DNA of 8,387 nt from the NCBI GenBank assembly GCA_012839145.1, contig DUNY01000018.1, positions 1 to 8,387 on the forward strand, written 5' to 3'. The DNA comes from Thermoanaerobacterales bacterium. GTDB taxonomy: Bacteria; Bacillota; Thermosediminibacteria; Thermosediminibacterales; Tepidanaerobacteraceae. Positions 1-5,719 of the stretch are shown in pieces; within the stretch, counting starts at the first letter, position 1; the number at the start of each line of letters is the position of its first letter. Below the pieces are notes generated by a model. It ran no database searches. It was not told where the DNA came from and saw only the letters and a program-made list of their open reading frames with translations. A program made the translations under genes and the position numbers.

Positions 1-902
1 ATGGCGAATAGAAAACCTTCTCTAAGATATTCTACTATTTTTTCCATGCTTTTGCCTTTGTGTTGGGCTATAGTTGCGGATATTAATATGGCGGTACCCG
101 TCCCACCTAGAAGAGCTGTGGCACCTCCGCCGATTATTTTGTTTTTAATCATAAATATAATGGTAATTATCAAAATTAGTGGGACAAGCACAGCAAAAGT
201 TTTAGCCAGAGGTGTTCCTTCTTCTTCCATTGTATATGCTATGGGTTTTACTGCTGACTGAGATTTATTACGGCCTAATTCCTTCATCATCATTAGATAT
301 GTTACCATAATAGCCACAGCACCAGCAATCAACGAGAATATAGCACTTTTTTCAAGTACAGCTGCTGTCCCTACATTGGCCGCTTTTGCCACAAGATTTG
401 GCGCACCCTGTAGAATCATATCTCCGGAAAGGCCCATACCATGACCGAAAATATTAATGGCCATAGCGGCATACATTGCCGGAAGACCTGATTCAATAGC
501 AACAGGCATGAGAATTGTTCCAACTAAAGCCGTTGCCGGTGTAGGCCAGAAAAATAGAGCTGCCACATACATTACTAAACCTATGGTAAAAAAAGCGGTT
601 GTCGGCGTCTTCATTACTTTTTTTGCAGGTGATACCATGATCTTGTCTGCTCCTACACTTTCAAGGGATTTTAACATAGCTACCATAAGAGCTATGACGA
701 GCATTATGTCAAATAGCTCCTCTCCTGCTACAAGTAATGCATTAAACATTATTTGAAGACTGGACAGTATTGAGCCAGTATAAGCGAAACCTATAAGGAA
801 TATTCCCAACAAGCAAATCATAACCACGTCTCTGCGGCATACCATGGCGATTATTACGGATACTATAACACAAATATAAATCCAGTGACTTAAAGTAAGC
901 AT
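1..902 (-). CDS. multi-pass membrane permease, ion-transporter-superfamily-like (C-terminus cut by window edge)
   Basis: The minus-strand frame is open from ATG (902-900) to the window edge, giving about 300 residues with no stop. The start is fixed by a strong ribosome binding site (AAGGAGGAG, 906-914) just upstream. The protein has no cleavable signal peptide. It is a run of hydrophobic segments, roughly residues 6-22, 26-46, 62-80, 101-119, 122-137, then two further groups after a hydrophilic loop near 205-230. Motifs seen are FWPTPAT (118-124) in or beside a membrane segment and a Gly/Asn-rich stretch NIFGHGMGLSGD (150-161) followed by QGAP (165-168). Such polar, glycine-rich breaks in helices are typical of substrate or cation sites in secondary carriers of the CitM/GntP/NhaC/Dcu type. 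That points to an organic-anion or sodium/proton-coupled permease, but I cannot assign the family or substrate. The plus-strand frames across this region are shadows. It has its own promoter and leader. Confidence 0.8.
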   Translation of the reverse strand, partial: MLTLSHWIYICVIVSVIIAMVCRRDVVMICLLGIFLIGFAYTGSILSSLQIMFNALLVAGEELFDIMLVIALMVAMLKSLESVGADKIMVSPAKKVMKTPTTAFFTIGLVMYVAALFFWPTPATALVGTILMPVAIESGLPAMYAAMAINIFGHGMGLSGDMILQGAPNLVAKAANVGTAAVLEKSAIFSLIAGAVAIMVTYLMMMKELGRNKSQSAVKPIAYTMEEEGTPLAKTFAVLVPLILIITIIFMIKNKIIGGGATALLGGTGTAILISATIAQHKGKSMEKIVEYLREGFLFA

Positions 903-1104
903 TTTCTCCTCCTTGAAATTTTTGGCCGGTTATGTCTAAATCTAGAAATAACGCTTTTTCCCCCATGTTTATCCCAATTCCGGCTCATCTGTGATGAGTG
1001 GGTCTTTTTATGAAATTTAGCATAACTATAATAATCCTTCTTTTTTAAAGGGTATTATCAATATAAAATATTCTAGCAACTGAACCGCCAGTTTTGGATA
1101 ATAT
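903..1104 (-). other. long 5' leader of the permease mRNA with two small hairpins
   Basis: The predicted transcription start near 1104 leaves about 200 nt before the permease ATG, which is long for a bacterial leader. Two hairpins are visible. The first is AU-rich (1028-1058: ATAATA and CCTT paired with AAGG and TATTAT around an internal loop). The second is at 973-1002 (CTCATC-ACA-GATGAG, 984-998 on the plus-strand coordinates, extended by CCCA/TGGG across a seven-base bulge). In the transcribed direction neither is followed by a U run, so neither looks like an attenuator. I compared the sequence from memory with common riboswitch cores (TPP, SAM, cobalamin, lysine, glycine, c-di-GMP, fluoride) and saw no match. 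This accounts for the gene-free stretch upstream of the permease. Confidence 0.4.
906..914 (-). promoter_or_regulatory. ribosome binding site of the membrane permease
   Basis: On the minus strand this reads AAGGAGGAG, a near-perfect complement to the 16S rRNA 3' end. Its 3' edge lies three nucleotides before the ATG at 902. It decides the permease start and argues against the overlapping out-of-frame ORF that begins at 966, which has no comparable site. Confidence 0.85.
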
Positions 1105-1106
1105 AT

Positions 1107-1122
1107 TGTTATTATAGTCACG
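1107..1122. promoter_or_regulatory. candidate Crp/Fnr-type operator over the permease -10
   Basis: On the plus strand the site reads TGTTA-N6-TCACG, which matches 8 of 10 positions of the CRP core TGTGA-N6-TCACA with the correct spacing. It lies directly over the -10 element (1111-1116), a position that would give repression. A Crp/Fnr regulator with a CRP-like recognition helix is encoded in the same window. Matches of this quality also occur by chance in AT-rich DNA, so this is only a candidate. Confidence 0.25.
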
Positions 1123-1139
1123 ATTATTTACGCTGTCAA
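1111..1139 (-). promoter_or_regulatory. consensus sigma-A promoter of the permease
   Basis: Read on the minus strand, TTGACA (1139-1134) is followed by exactly 17 bases and then TATAAT (1116-1111). All twelve hexamer positions match the housekeeping consensus at optimal spacing. Transcription should start near 1104. A promoter this strong in front of a membrane transporter suggests either high constitutive expression or control by a repressor or leader element. Confidence 0.85.
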
Positions 1140-1160
1140 TGTATTTTGGCGTAGTTTACC

Positions 1161-1215
1161 ATGTTAAAAACAGGCTCTTCCTAAATAAATTACGAGAAAA
1201 GCCTGTTTTTAACAT
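1161..1215 (-). terminator. rho-independent terminator of the FAD-dependent dehydrogenase
   Basis: A perfect 16-bp inverted repeat (1161-1176 with 1200-1215) encloses a 23-nt loop. Read on the minus strand the stem core is AGGC/GCCT, and the 3' arm carries GCCTGTTTTT, so a U run follows the GC core. It lies 65 nt past the dehydrogenase stop codon and just upstream of the permease promoter, so it insulates the two units. The A-rich 5' arm could let it work in both directions. Confidence 0.8.
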
Positions 1216-1280
1216 TTAAATATTTAATATAATATCTGTTTTTTACAATACCACCTTCATGTATGATATCAACATTATGA

Positions 1281-2666
1281 TTATAATACCCGGTTTAATA
1301 TCTCCCGTGCCACCATTACACCTGAAGCTGAGGCTTGTGCCAAACCCCGGGTTACACCTGCTCCGTCACCTGCTGCAAAGAGATTTGTTATCTGTGTTTC
1401 CAAATTGGAAGTTAAAGCAGGCCTGGAAGAATAAAACTTTACCTCCGCACCGTATAACAAGGTGTGATGAGAATATACTCCCGGTGCAAGCATATCCATA
1501 GCTTCCAGCATTTCTAAAAGACTTACCATATGTCGGTATGGAAATACCAAGCTCAGGTCTCCCGGTGTAGCCTCCTTCAAGGTAGGCTCCACCAAGCCTC
1601 GTTTAATTCTTTCGGGAGTGGATCTTCTACCGGATAATAAATCACCCAGTCTCTGAACAAGCACACCCCCACCTAACATATTGGCCAAAGCTGCGATATA
1701 TTTTCCATATGAAATGGGCTCTTTAAAGGGTTCCGTAAAGGTTTTGCTCACCAGTAGGGCGAAGTTCGTATTAGGGGTTTTCCGATCCGAATAACTGTGA
1801 CCATTGACGGTGATAAGACCGCTATTGTTTTCCATAACCACTTCTCCATAAGGATTCATGCAAAAAGTCCTGACCTTGTCATCGAAGGATTTTGAGTAAT
1901 AAACTAGCTTTGACTCATAAACCACATCAGTTAAATGTTCCATTACAACTGACGGAACTTCCACCCGAACGCCAATGTCTACGGGATTGATAGACATGTC
2001 CAGCCTTAAACGAGCAGCTTCCTTTGCAAACCACTCAGCACCCTCCCGACCTGGAACCACCACTACATAGTCCGCAAAATATTCCTCACCGTTTATAGTC
2101 TCAATGCCAGATACTTTTTTGCTTTCCACCAGCAAATGCCTTACATCTGTATATGTTTTTATTTCAACCTTAGAATCCAGGTAATCTCTCATTTGTTTTA
2201 AAATATTCCAACACTTTTCGGTACCTAAGTGTTTTAATTTGGCCGGTATTAATCTTAAATCCGCTGTGGCCGCTTTTTGTTGAATTTTTCTAATCCTATG
2301 GCTCTCCACGCCATGAATAATCTCTGTAGCTCCATAGCTCAAATATACTTTATCCACATAATTAATCAGTTCCATTACTTGTCCTCGTGTTATGTATTCA
2401 ACCAGCCATCCGCCAAATTCAGTAGTAAGGGTGAGCTTACCATCACTAAAGGCTCCTGCCCCGCCCCAACCATTCACTATGGAACAGGGATTACAGCGAA
2501 CACACTGAATATTTTTTTGCTTAGATGGGCAATTTCGATTTTTAATGTCTTTTCCCTTTTCAACGATGAGTATTGACAGGTGAGGTGCTTTTTCCACCAG
2601 CTCAAGAGCAGCAAATATCCCTGCAGGACCTGCTCCTACTATAATAACATCATATTTTTTGGACAT
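1281..2666 (-). CDS. FAD-dependent dehydrogenase, COG2509-like
   Basis: This is a 461-residue cytoplasmic flavoprotein. The N-terminal Rossmann fold shows DVIIVGAGPAG (GxGxxG at residues 11-16) with E36 closing the second strand as the ADP-ribose contact. GWGGAGAFSDGKL at 66-78 is, to my knowledge, the hallmark of the COG2509 uncharacterised FAD-dependent dehydrogenases. The C-terminus carries a second FAD-contact motif, AAGDGAG (about 431-437). Cysteines at 46, 55, 58 and 61 form CX8CX2CX2C immediately before the hallmark. The substrate and electron partner are unknown. The open frame extends 49 codons upstream to a TTG at 2813, but that codon sits inside the -35 box. The ATG at 2666 has a GGGTGA site (2672-2677) five bases upstream and starts the protein directly before the Rossmann strand, so I chose it. 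The gene is monocistronic, with its own promoter and terminator. Confidence 0.88.
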   Translation of the reverse strand: MSKKYDVIIVGAGPAGIFAALELVEKAPHLSILIVEKGKDIKNRNCPSKQKNIQCVRCNPCSIVNGWGGAGAFSDGKLTLTTEFGGWLVEYITRGQVMELINYVDKVYLSYGATEIIHGVESHRIRKIQQKAATADLRLIPAKLKHLGTEKCWNILKQMRDYLDSKVEIKTYTDVRHLLVESKKVSGIETINGEEYFADYVVVVPGREGAEWFAKEAARLRLDMSINPVDIGVRVEVPSVVMEHLTDVVYESKLVYYSKSFDDKVRTFCMNPYGEVVMENNSGLITVNGHSYSDRKTPNTNFALLVSKTFTEPFKEPISYGKYIAALANMLGGGVLVQRLGDLLSGRRSTPERIKRGLVEPTLKEATPGDLSLVFPYRHMVSLLEMLEAMDMLAPGVYSHHTLLYGAEVKFYSSRPALTSNLETQITNLFAAGDGAGVTRGLAQASASGVMVAREILNRVL

Positions 2667-2784
2667 TATATTCACCCACTTTCTTGCCAAATAGTTCTTT
2701 TGCTCATCTAAGATAATTATTGTTTTACCAAAAATTAATTCCCCATTATTATTCTTAGGTCCTTTTCTTCTTTGCAACAGTACT

Positions 2785-2813
2785 AATATAGCAGAATTTG
2801 AGGAAAATATCAA
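2785..2813 (-). promoter_or_regulatory. sigma-A promoter of the FAD-dependent dehydrogenase
   Basis: On the minus strand, TTGATA (2813-2808) and TATATT (2790-2785) are separated by 17 bases. Each hexamer matches five of six consensus positions. The expected transcription start is near 2778, leaving a leader of about 110 nt before the ATG at 2666. I see no clear structured element in that leader. Confidence 0.65.
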
Positions 2814-2887
2814 TGTTGTTTTCCGAATATTTTTTCATAATTTCTTCTACGGGACATGTCGTTTTCAGTGAATACATATTAGATTTA

Positions 2888-2917
2888 TTGAAATACTACA
2901 AAGGAAACCATTATAAA
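2888..2917 (+). promoter_or_regulatory. possible sigma-A promoter of the small orphan ORF
   Basis: TTGAAA (2888-2893) and TATAAA (2912-2917) are separated by 18 bases, each with five of six consensus matches. The start would fall near 2924, giving a leader of only about 15 nt that still includes the ribosome binding site. A sporulation-type element (CATATTA at 2875-2881, resembling a sigma-G -10) is also present, but its -35 partner is poor. Confidence 0.4.
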
Positions 2918-2927
2918 CTATTCTAAA

Positions 2928-2933
2928 GGGAGG
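2928..2933 (+). promoter_or_regulatory. strong ribosome binding site of the small orphan ORF
   Basis: GGGAGG (within AAGGGAGGA) lies six bases before the ATG at 2940, an ideal position. This site is the main reason to accept such a short ORF as a real gene. Confidence 0.75.
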
Positions 2934-2939
2934 ATTTCT

Positions 2940-3125
2940 ATGGTAGTATTTAAAGGGGCACCAGTGGACTTTAAACAATTTTCTATCAAGCCCTCTGACA
3001 TCGGATATGAAACCGAAACTGCCGCTGAAATGACGCCAACTGCAATACAAGCCTATGGAAGAACGGCAAGCCAACAACCCAGCGGTAACACTAGGCCACC
3101 GATTATGATCTATCCAGGAGAATGA
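2940..3125 (+). CDS. 61-residue orphan small protein, family unknown
   Basis: I do not recognise this protein. It has 61 residues with no cysteine, no tryptophan, no hydrophobic segment long enough for a membrane helix and no signal peptide, so it should be soluble and cytoplasmic. It is slightly acidic (six acidic against five basic residues) and carries seven prolines. The N-terminal third is phenylalanine-rich (F4, F11, F14). The middle is Thr/Glu/Ala-rich (residues 24-36). The C-terminal third is polar and proline-rich, ending IMIYPGE. Evidence that it is real: a textbook ribosome binding site, a plausible promoter, a hairpin starting four bases after the TGA, and isolation as the only plus-strand gene. 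It is convergent with the Crp/Fnr gene and divergent from the flavoprotein. A chance ORF remains possible, but the combined signals make that less likely. Confidence 0.68.
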   Translation: MVVFKGAPVDFKQFSIKPSDIGYETETAAEMTPTAIQAYGRTASQQPSGNTRPPIMIYPGE

Positions 3126-3128
3126 TTA

Positions 3129-3168
3129 AACCCCCTTCAGGATAAGTTTTCAATCCCTGAAGGGGGTT
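3129..3168. terminator. shared convergent terminator hairpin
   Basis: A perfect 13-bp stem (3129-3141 with 3156-3168, GC-rich core of five C/G pairs) encloses a 14-nt loop. It starts four bases after the small-ORF stop and ends two bases before the Crp/Fnr stop codon, exactly between two converging genes. The U runs are short (two T on the plus side, three on the minus side), so termination may be partial, but the position and stability argue for a bidirectional terminator. Confidence 0.75.
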
Positions 3169-3170
3169 AT

Positions 3171-3854
3171 CTACTCCCTAACACATCGCATTAATTCTCT
3201 CTCATTTAAAACAGTGATTTTTTGTCGTTTCATACCAATAATACCTTTTCGTCGCATTTCACTGAGCATTCGTGTAACCGTTTCTCTGGAAGTTCCTACC
3301 ATAGAAGCTAGCTCTGCCCGGGTAATTGGCAGTTCTACTTCAATTCCTTTATGGGTTTTTACACCATGGTCCAAAGACATTCTATGGAGTGCGCAGGCTG
3401 TTCTGTCATAGGTATCTCGAAATACCAAGTTTTTTATTTTATCCTGAGATTCCCGAAGACGATGAGATAGGATTTTCATAATCTTCAGCGCAATATCGGT
3501 GTTTTTTTTCAAAAGATCTTCCAAGTCCCGGTTTTTTATCATTCCTACAATAGAATCTTCAACAGCTTCGGCACTGGCAGGGTAGGGTCCACCTTCAAGT
3601 AACACCGTTTCAGCAAAAATATTGCCCGGGCCAAATATGTGCAATATGTATTCCCGGCCTTCGGCATCAGATTTGTAAACCTTTATTTTGCCGCTTTTTA
3701 CGAAATAAACAGCTTCGCCGGGCTCGCCTTCGAAGAAGAGTATATTTCCTTTTTCATATTTTCCCGTCAGGTAAATACTTTGTACTTCGGTTAATTCTTC
3801 AGGTCTAAGGCCTGAAAAAATCGGTATTTTTTTTAAAATATGTAAATCACCCAT
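3171..3854 (-). CDS. Crp/Fnr-family transcriptional regulator
   Basis: This is a 227-residue cytoplasmic DNA-binding regulator, the usual length for the family. Residues 12-120 form the cyclic-nucleotide-binding-type beta-barrel (GEPGEAVYFVKSGKIKVY at 43-60). The long dimerisation helix runs about 118-145. The C-terminal winged helix-turn-helix covers about 175-210 (TRAELASMVGTSRETVTRML). No N-terminal cysteine cluster is present (the only cysteines are 154 and 224), so an FNR-type iron-sulfur sensor is unlikely. In the phosphate-binding cassette E82 is present, but the Arg-Ser pair used for cAMP is replaced by PAS (92-94), so the ligand is unclear. R190, E191 and R195 line up with E. coli CRP R180, E181 and R185, suggesting a TGTGA-type site. 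The ribosome binding site GGAGG (3868-3872) is 13 bases from the ATG, unusually far; no better in-frame start exists. It could be read through from dnaB. Confidence 0.92.
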   Translation of the reverse strand: MGDLHILKKIPIFSGLRPEELTEVQSIYLTGKYEKGNILFFEGEPGEAVYFVKSGKIKVYKSDAEGREYILHIFGPGNIFAETVLLEGGPYPASAEAVEDSIVGMIKNRDLEDLLKKNTDIALKIMKILSHRLRESQDKIKNLVFRDTYDRTACALHRMSLDHGVKTHKGIEVELPITRAELASMVGTSRETVTRMLSEMRRKGIIGMKRQKITVLNERELMRCVRE

Positions 3855-3927
3855 GGCTGTGGCAGTGCCTCCAACCCCCTTTATTCACATAGTACAATTA
3901 CGTCCCATAATCCATGCGATCAAAGCC

Positions 3928-5268
3928 CTACACGACTTGGCTCTGTCGGAATTTTTCCATGCTTGCAAATTTTGTAAACTTTGATAGCCAGACAAGTTCC
4001 ACAGTACCTGTAGGGCCATTTCGTTGTTTGGCAATTATGACTTCAGCAATGTTCTTCTTATCAGTATCGGGATTGTAATAATCATCTCTGTATAAAAATG
4101 CAACCAAATCAGAATCCTGTTCCTGACTGCCCGATTCACGAAGGTCACTTAAGATGGGCCTGTGATCTGACCTCATCTCCGGTGCTCTGGAAAGCTGCGA
4201 TAATGCGACCACCGGCAATGAGAGTTCCCTGGCCAATGCTTTCAGAGAACGGGATATTTCTGATATCTCTTGCTGGCGGTTTTCTGTATTACCTCGACCG
4301 GACATGAGCTGGAGATAATCGATAATTAGTAGCCCTAAGCCCTTTTCCGCTTTAAGCCGTCGAGCTTTTGCTCGAAGTTCCAAAGAAGAAATCCCAGGCG
4401 TGTCGTCTATGTATATGGGAGCTTCAGATAAGGGGCCCATAGCCCTGGCAAGTCTCGGCCAATCCTCTTCGTCCAGTCTCCCGGTCCTGAGCTTATGGCT
4501 GTCCACATTTGACTCAGCGCAAAGCATTCGCTGCACCAATTGCTCTTTGGACATTTCCAAGCTGAAGATACCCACCGGAACTTTGTGACGAATAGCGGCA
4601 TTTTGAGCTATGTTTAAGGCAAAGGCTGTCTTTCCCATACTAGGTCGTGCTGCAATCAGGATTAGATCCGACGGTTGAAAACCCGATGTTTTTTCATCAA
4701 GATCCGGAAAGCCCGTAGGAATTCCGGTTATTCCGCCTTCTGAATTGTATAGCTCCTCTATGCGTTCAAAGGTATCGAATAAAATATCCTTTATATGATA
4801 AAAATTCTCCACCTTACGCTTTTGAGCGATGTCAAAAATCCTGCGTTCAGCCTCATCTAAAAGCTCTTCCACTTCATTTTGCGGGTCATAAGCCATGGAC
4901 AATATGCTCGATGTAGTGTTTATAAGGCGTCGGATAAGGGCCTTTTCTCCAACGATTTTACAATAGAAAGCGATGTTGGCAGCAGTAGGAACAGTTTCGG
5001 TAAGGGCGGTCAGATAGGTTGCACCGCCCACCTGTTCCAGTATCTTGTTGGATCTAAGAGCCTCGGTAACCGTAATCAGATCTACTGGCTCCCGATCTTC
5101 ATGGAGTCTTGTTATAACTTCAAAAATTCTACGGTGGGATTCTTTATAGAAATCCTCAGGCTGTAAATGCTCAACAGCCACGATAATGGCATCTTTCGAA
5201 AGGAGCATGGACCCGAGCACCGATTGTTCAGCTTCCAAATTGTATGGAGGCAGTTTAAGATTGTCCAT
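3928..5268 (-). CDS. dnaB: replicative DNA helicase DnaB (DnaC in Bacillus naming)
   Basis: This is a 446-residue hexameric 5'-to-3' helicase that unwinds DNA at the replication fork and recruits primase. The N-terminal domain opens with PPYNLEAEQSVLGSML (7-22), the family signature. The RecA-like domain shows Walker A ARPSMGKT (207-214, K213), the catalytic glutamate E238 in SLEMS, Walker B LLIIDYLQLM (313-322, D317) and the C-terminal KQRNGPTG motif (414-421) with the arginine finger. All catalytic residues are present and no intein interrupts the P-loop or other motifs. I start at the ATG at 5268, with AAGGG (5276-5280) seven bases upstream. A TTG five codons earlier is in frame but lies inside rplI and has no suitable site. 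The gap to the rplI stop is four bases, so translation is probably coupled. No terminator is visible after the gene. Confidence 0.97.
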   Translation of the reverse strand: MDNLKLPPYNLEAEQSVLGSMLLSKDAIIVAVEHLQPEDFYKESHRRIFEVITRLHEDREPVDLITVTEALRSNKILEQVGGATYLTALTETVPTAANIAFYCKIVGEKALIRRLINTTSSILSMAYDPQNEVEELLDEAERRIFDIAQKRKVENFYHIKDILFDTFERIEELYNSEGGITGIPTGFPDLDEKTSGFQPSDLILIAARPSMGKTAFALNIAQNAAIRHKVPVGIFSLEMSKEQLVQRMLCAESNVDSHKLRTGRLDEEDWPRLARAMGPLSEAPIYIDDTPGISSLELRAKARRLKAEKGLGLLIIDYLQLMSGRGNTENRQQEISEISRSLKALARELSLPVVALSQLSRAPEMRSDHRPILSDLRESGSQEQDSDLVAFLYRDDYYNPDTDKKNIAEVIIAKQRNGPTGTVELVWLSKFTKFASMEKFRQSQVV

Positions 5269-5272
5269 AAAA

Positions 5273-5719
5273 TCACCCTTCAATGATTTTTACTGTTAGC
5301 TTTGCTTCCACTTCCGGAGCAAGCTTTATATCAACCTCATAACTGCCCAAGGACTTAATGGGTTCTGTAAGTTCAATTTTACGTCGATCAACTTGAATCT
5401 GTTGTTGTTCCTTTAAAGCCTCCGATATGTCTTTCGAGGTAACGGAACCGAATAACTTCCCCTGATCTCCGGCCTTAACCTTTAATGTGACCGAGGTTTT
5501 AGAAAGTTTTTCAGCGATCTCTTGAGCCAGTTCCTTTTCTTTTTTCTTTCTCTTTTCCAGTGCAGCTTTTTGTTGCTTGATCTGTTTAATACCTCCCGCT
5601 GTTGCTTCTTGAGCCAAATTCCTGGGCAATAAATAATTTCTGGCATAGCCATCGGCTACATCTACTAAATCACCTTTTTTGCCGAGCTTTTTTACATCTT
5701 CTAATAGTATAACCTTCAC
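5273..5719 (-). CDS. rplI: 50S ribosomal protein L9
   Basis: This is a 148-residue, full-length L9, which binds 23S rRNA near the base of the L1 stalk and helps maintain reading-frame fidelity. The N-terminal rRNA-binding domain (1-40) has MKVILLEDVKKLGKKG and GYARNYLLPR (24-33). The lysine/glutamate-rich connecting helix spans about 41-75. The C-terminal domain (76-148) has the conserved GKLFGSVTSKDI (87-98). It begins with GTG (5719-5717), overlapping the gdpP stop in a GTGA arrangement. GAGGG (5729-5733) lies nine bases upstream, inside the end of gdpP. The overlap implies translational coupling to gdpP. Nothing in the protein is unusual. Confidence 0.97.
   Translation of the reverse strand: MKVILLEDVKKLGKKGDLVDVADGYARNYLLPRNLAQEATAGGIKQIKQQKAALEKRKKKEKELAQEIAEKLSKTSVTLKVKAGDQGKLFGSVTSKDISEALKEQQQIQVDRRKIELTEPIKSLGSYEVDIKLAPEVEAKLTVKIIEG

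Noticed and set aside
1..756. Plus-strand ORFs at 1-261 and 457-756
   Set aside because: They lie antisense to the continuous hydrophobic permease frame, and neither has a recognisable domain or a good ribosome binding site.
742..966. Minus-strand 74-codon ORF overlapping the permease start
   Set aside because: It is out of frame with the permease, has no good ribosome binding site of its own and shares bases with a clear membrane-protein frame, so it is a shadow.
973..1010. Plus-strand terminator reading of the CTCATC/GATGAG hairpin followed by TCTTTTTA
   Set aside because: It has the shape of a terminator in the plus direction, but no plus-strand gene lies upstream to need it, so I list the hairpin only as part of the permease leader.
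973..1020. Hammerhead-like TGATGAG followed by GAAA on the plus strand
   Set aside because: The required CTGATGA core is not intact (G instead of C), and the sequence between TGATGAG and GAAA cannot form stem II.
2853..2860. GACATGTC palindrome between the divergent flavoprotein and small-ORF promoters
   Set aside because: An 8-bp perfect palindrome is expected by chance many times in a window this size, and it does not extend or match a known operator such as the Bacillota LexA box.
2865..3077. Minus-strand 70-codon ORF over the small plus-strand gene
   Set aside because: It has no ribosome binding site of comparable quality and is antisense to the ORF that has promoter, ribosome binding site and terminator.
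3928..5268. Possible intein or insertion in dnaB
   Set aside because: Walker A, Walker B and the C-terminal motif are uninterrupted and the length is normal for the family.
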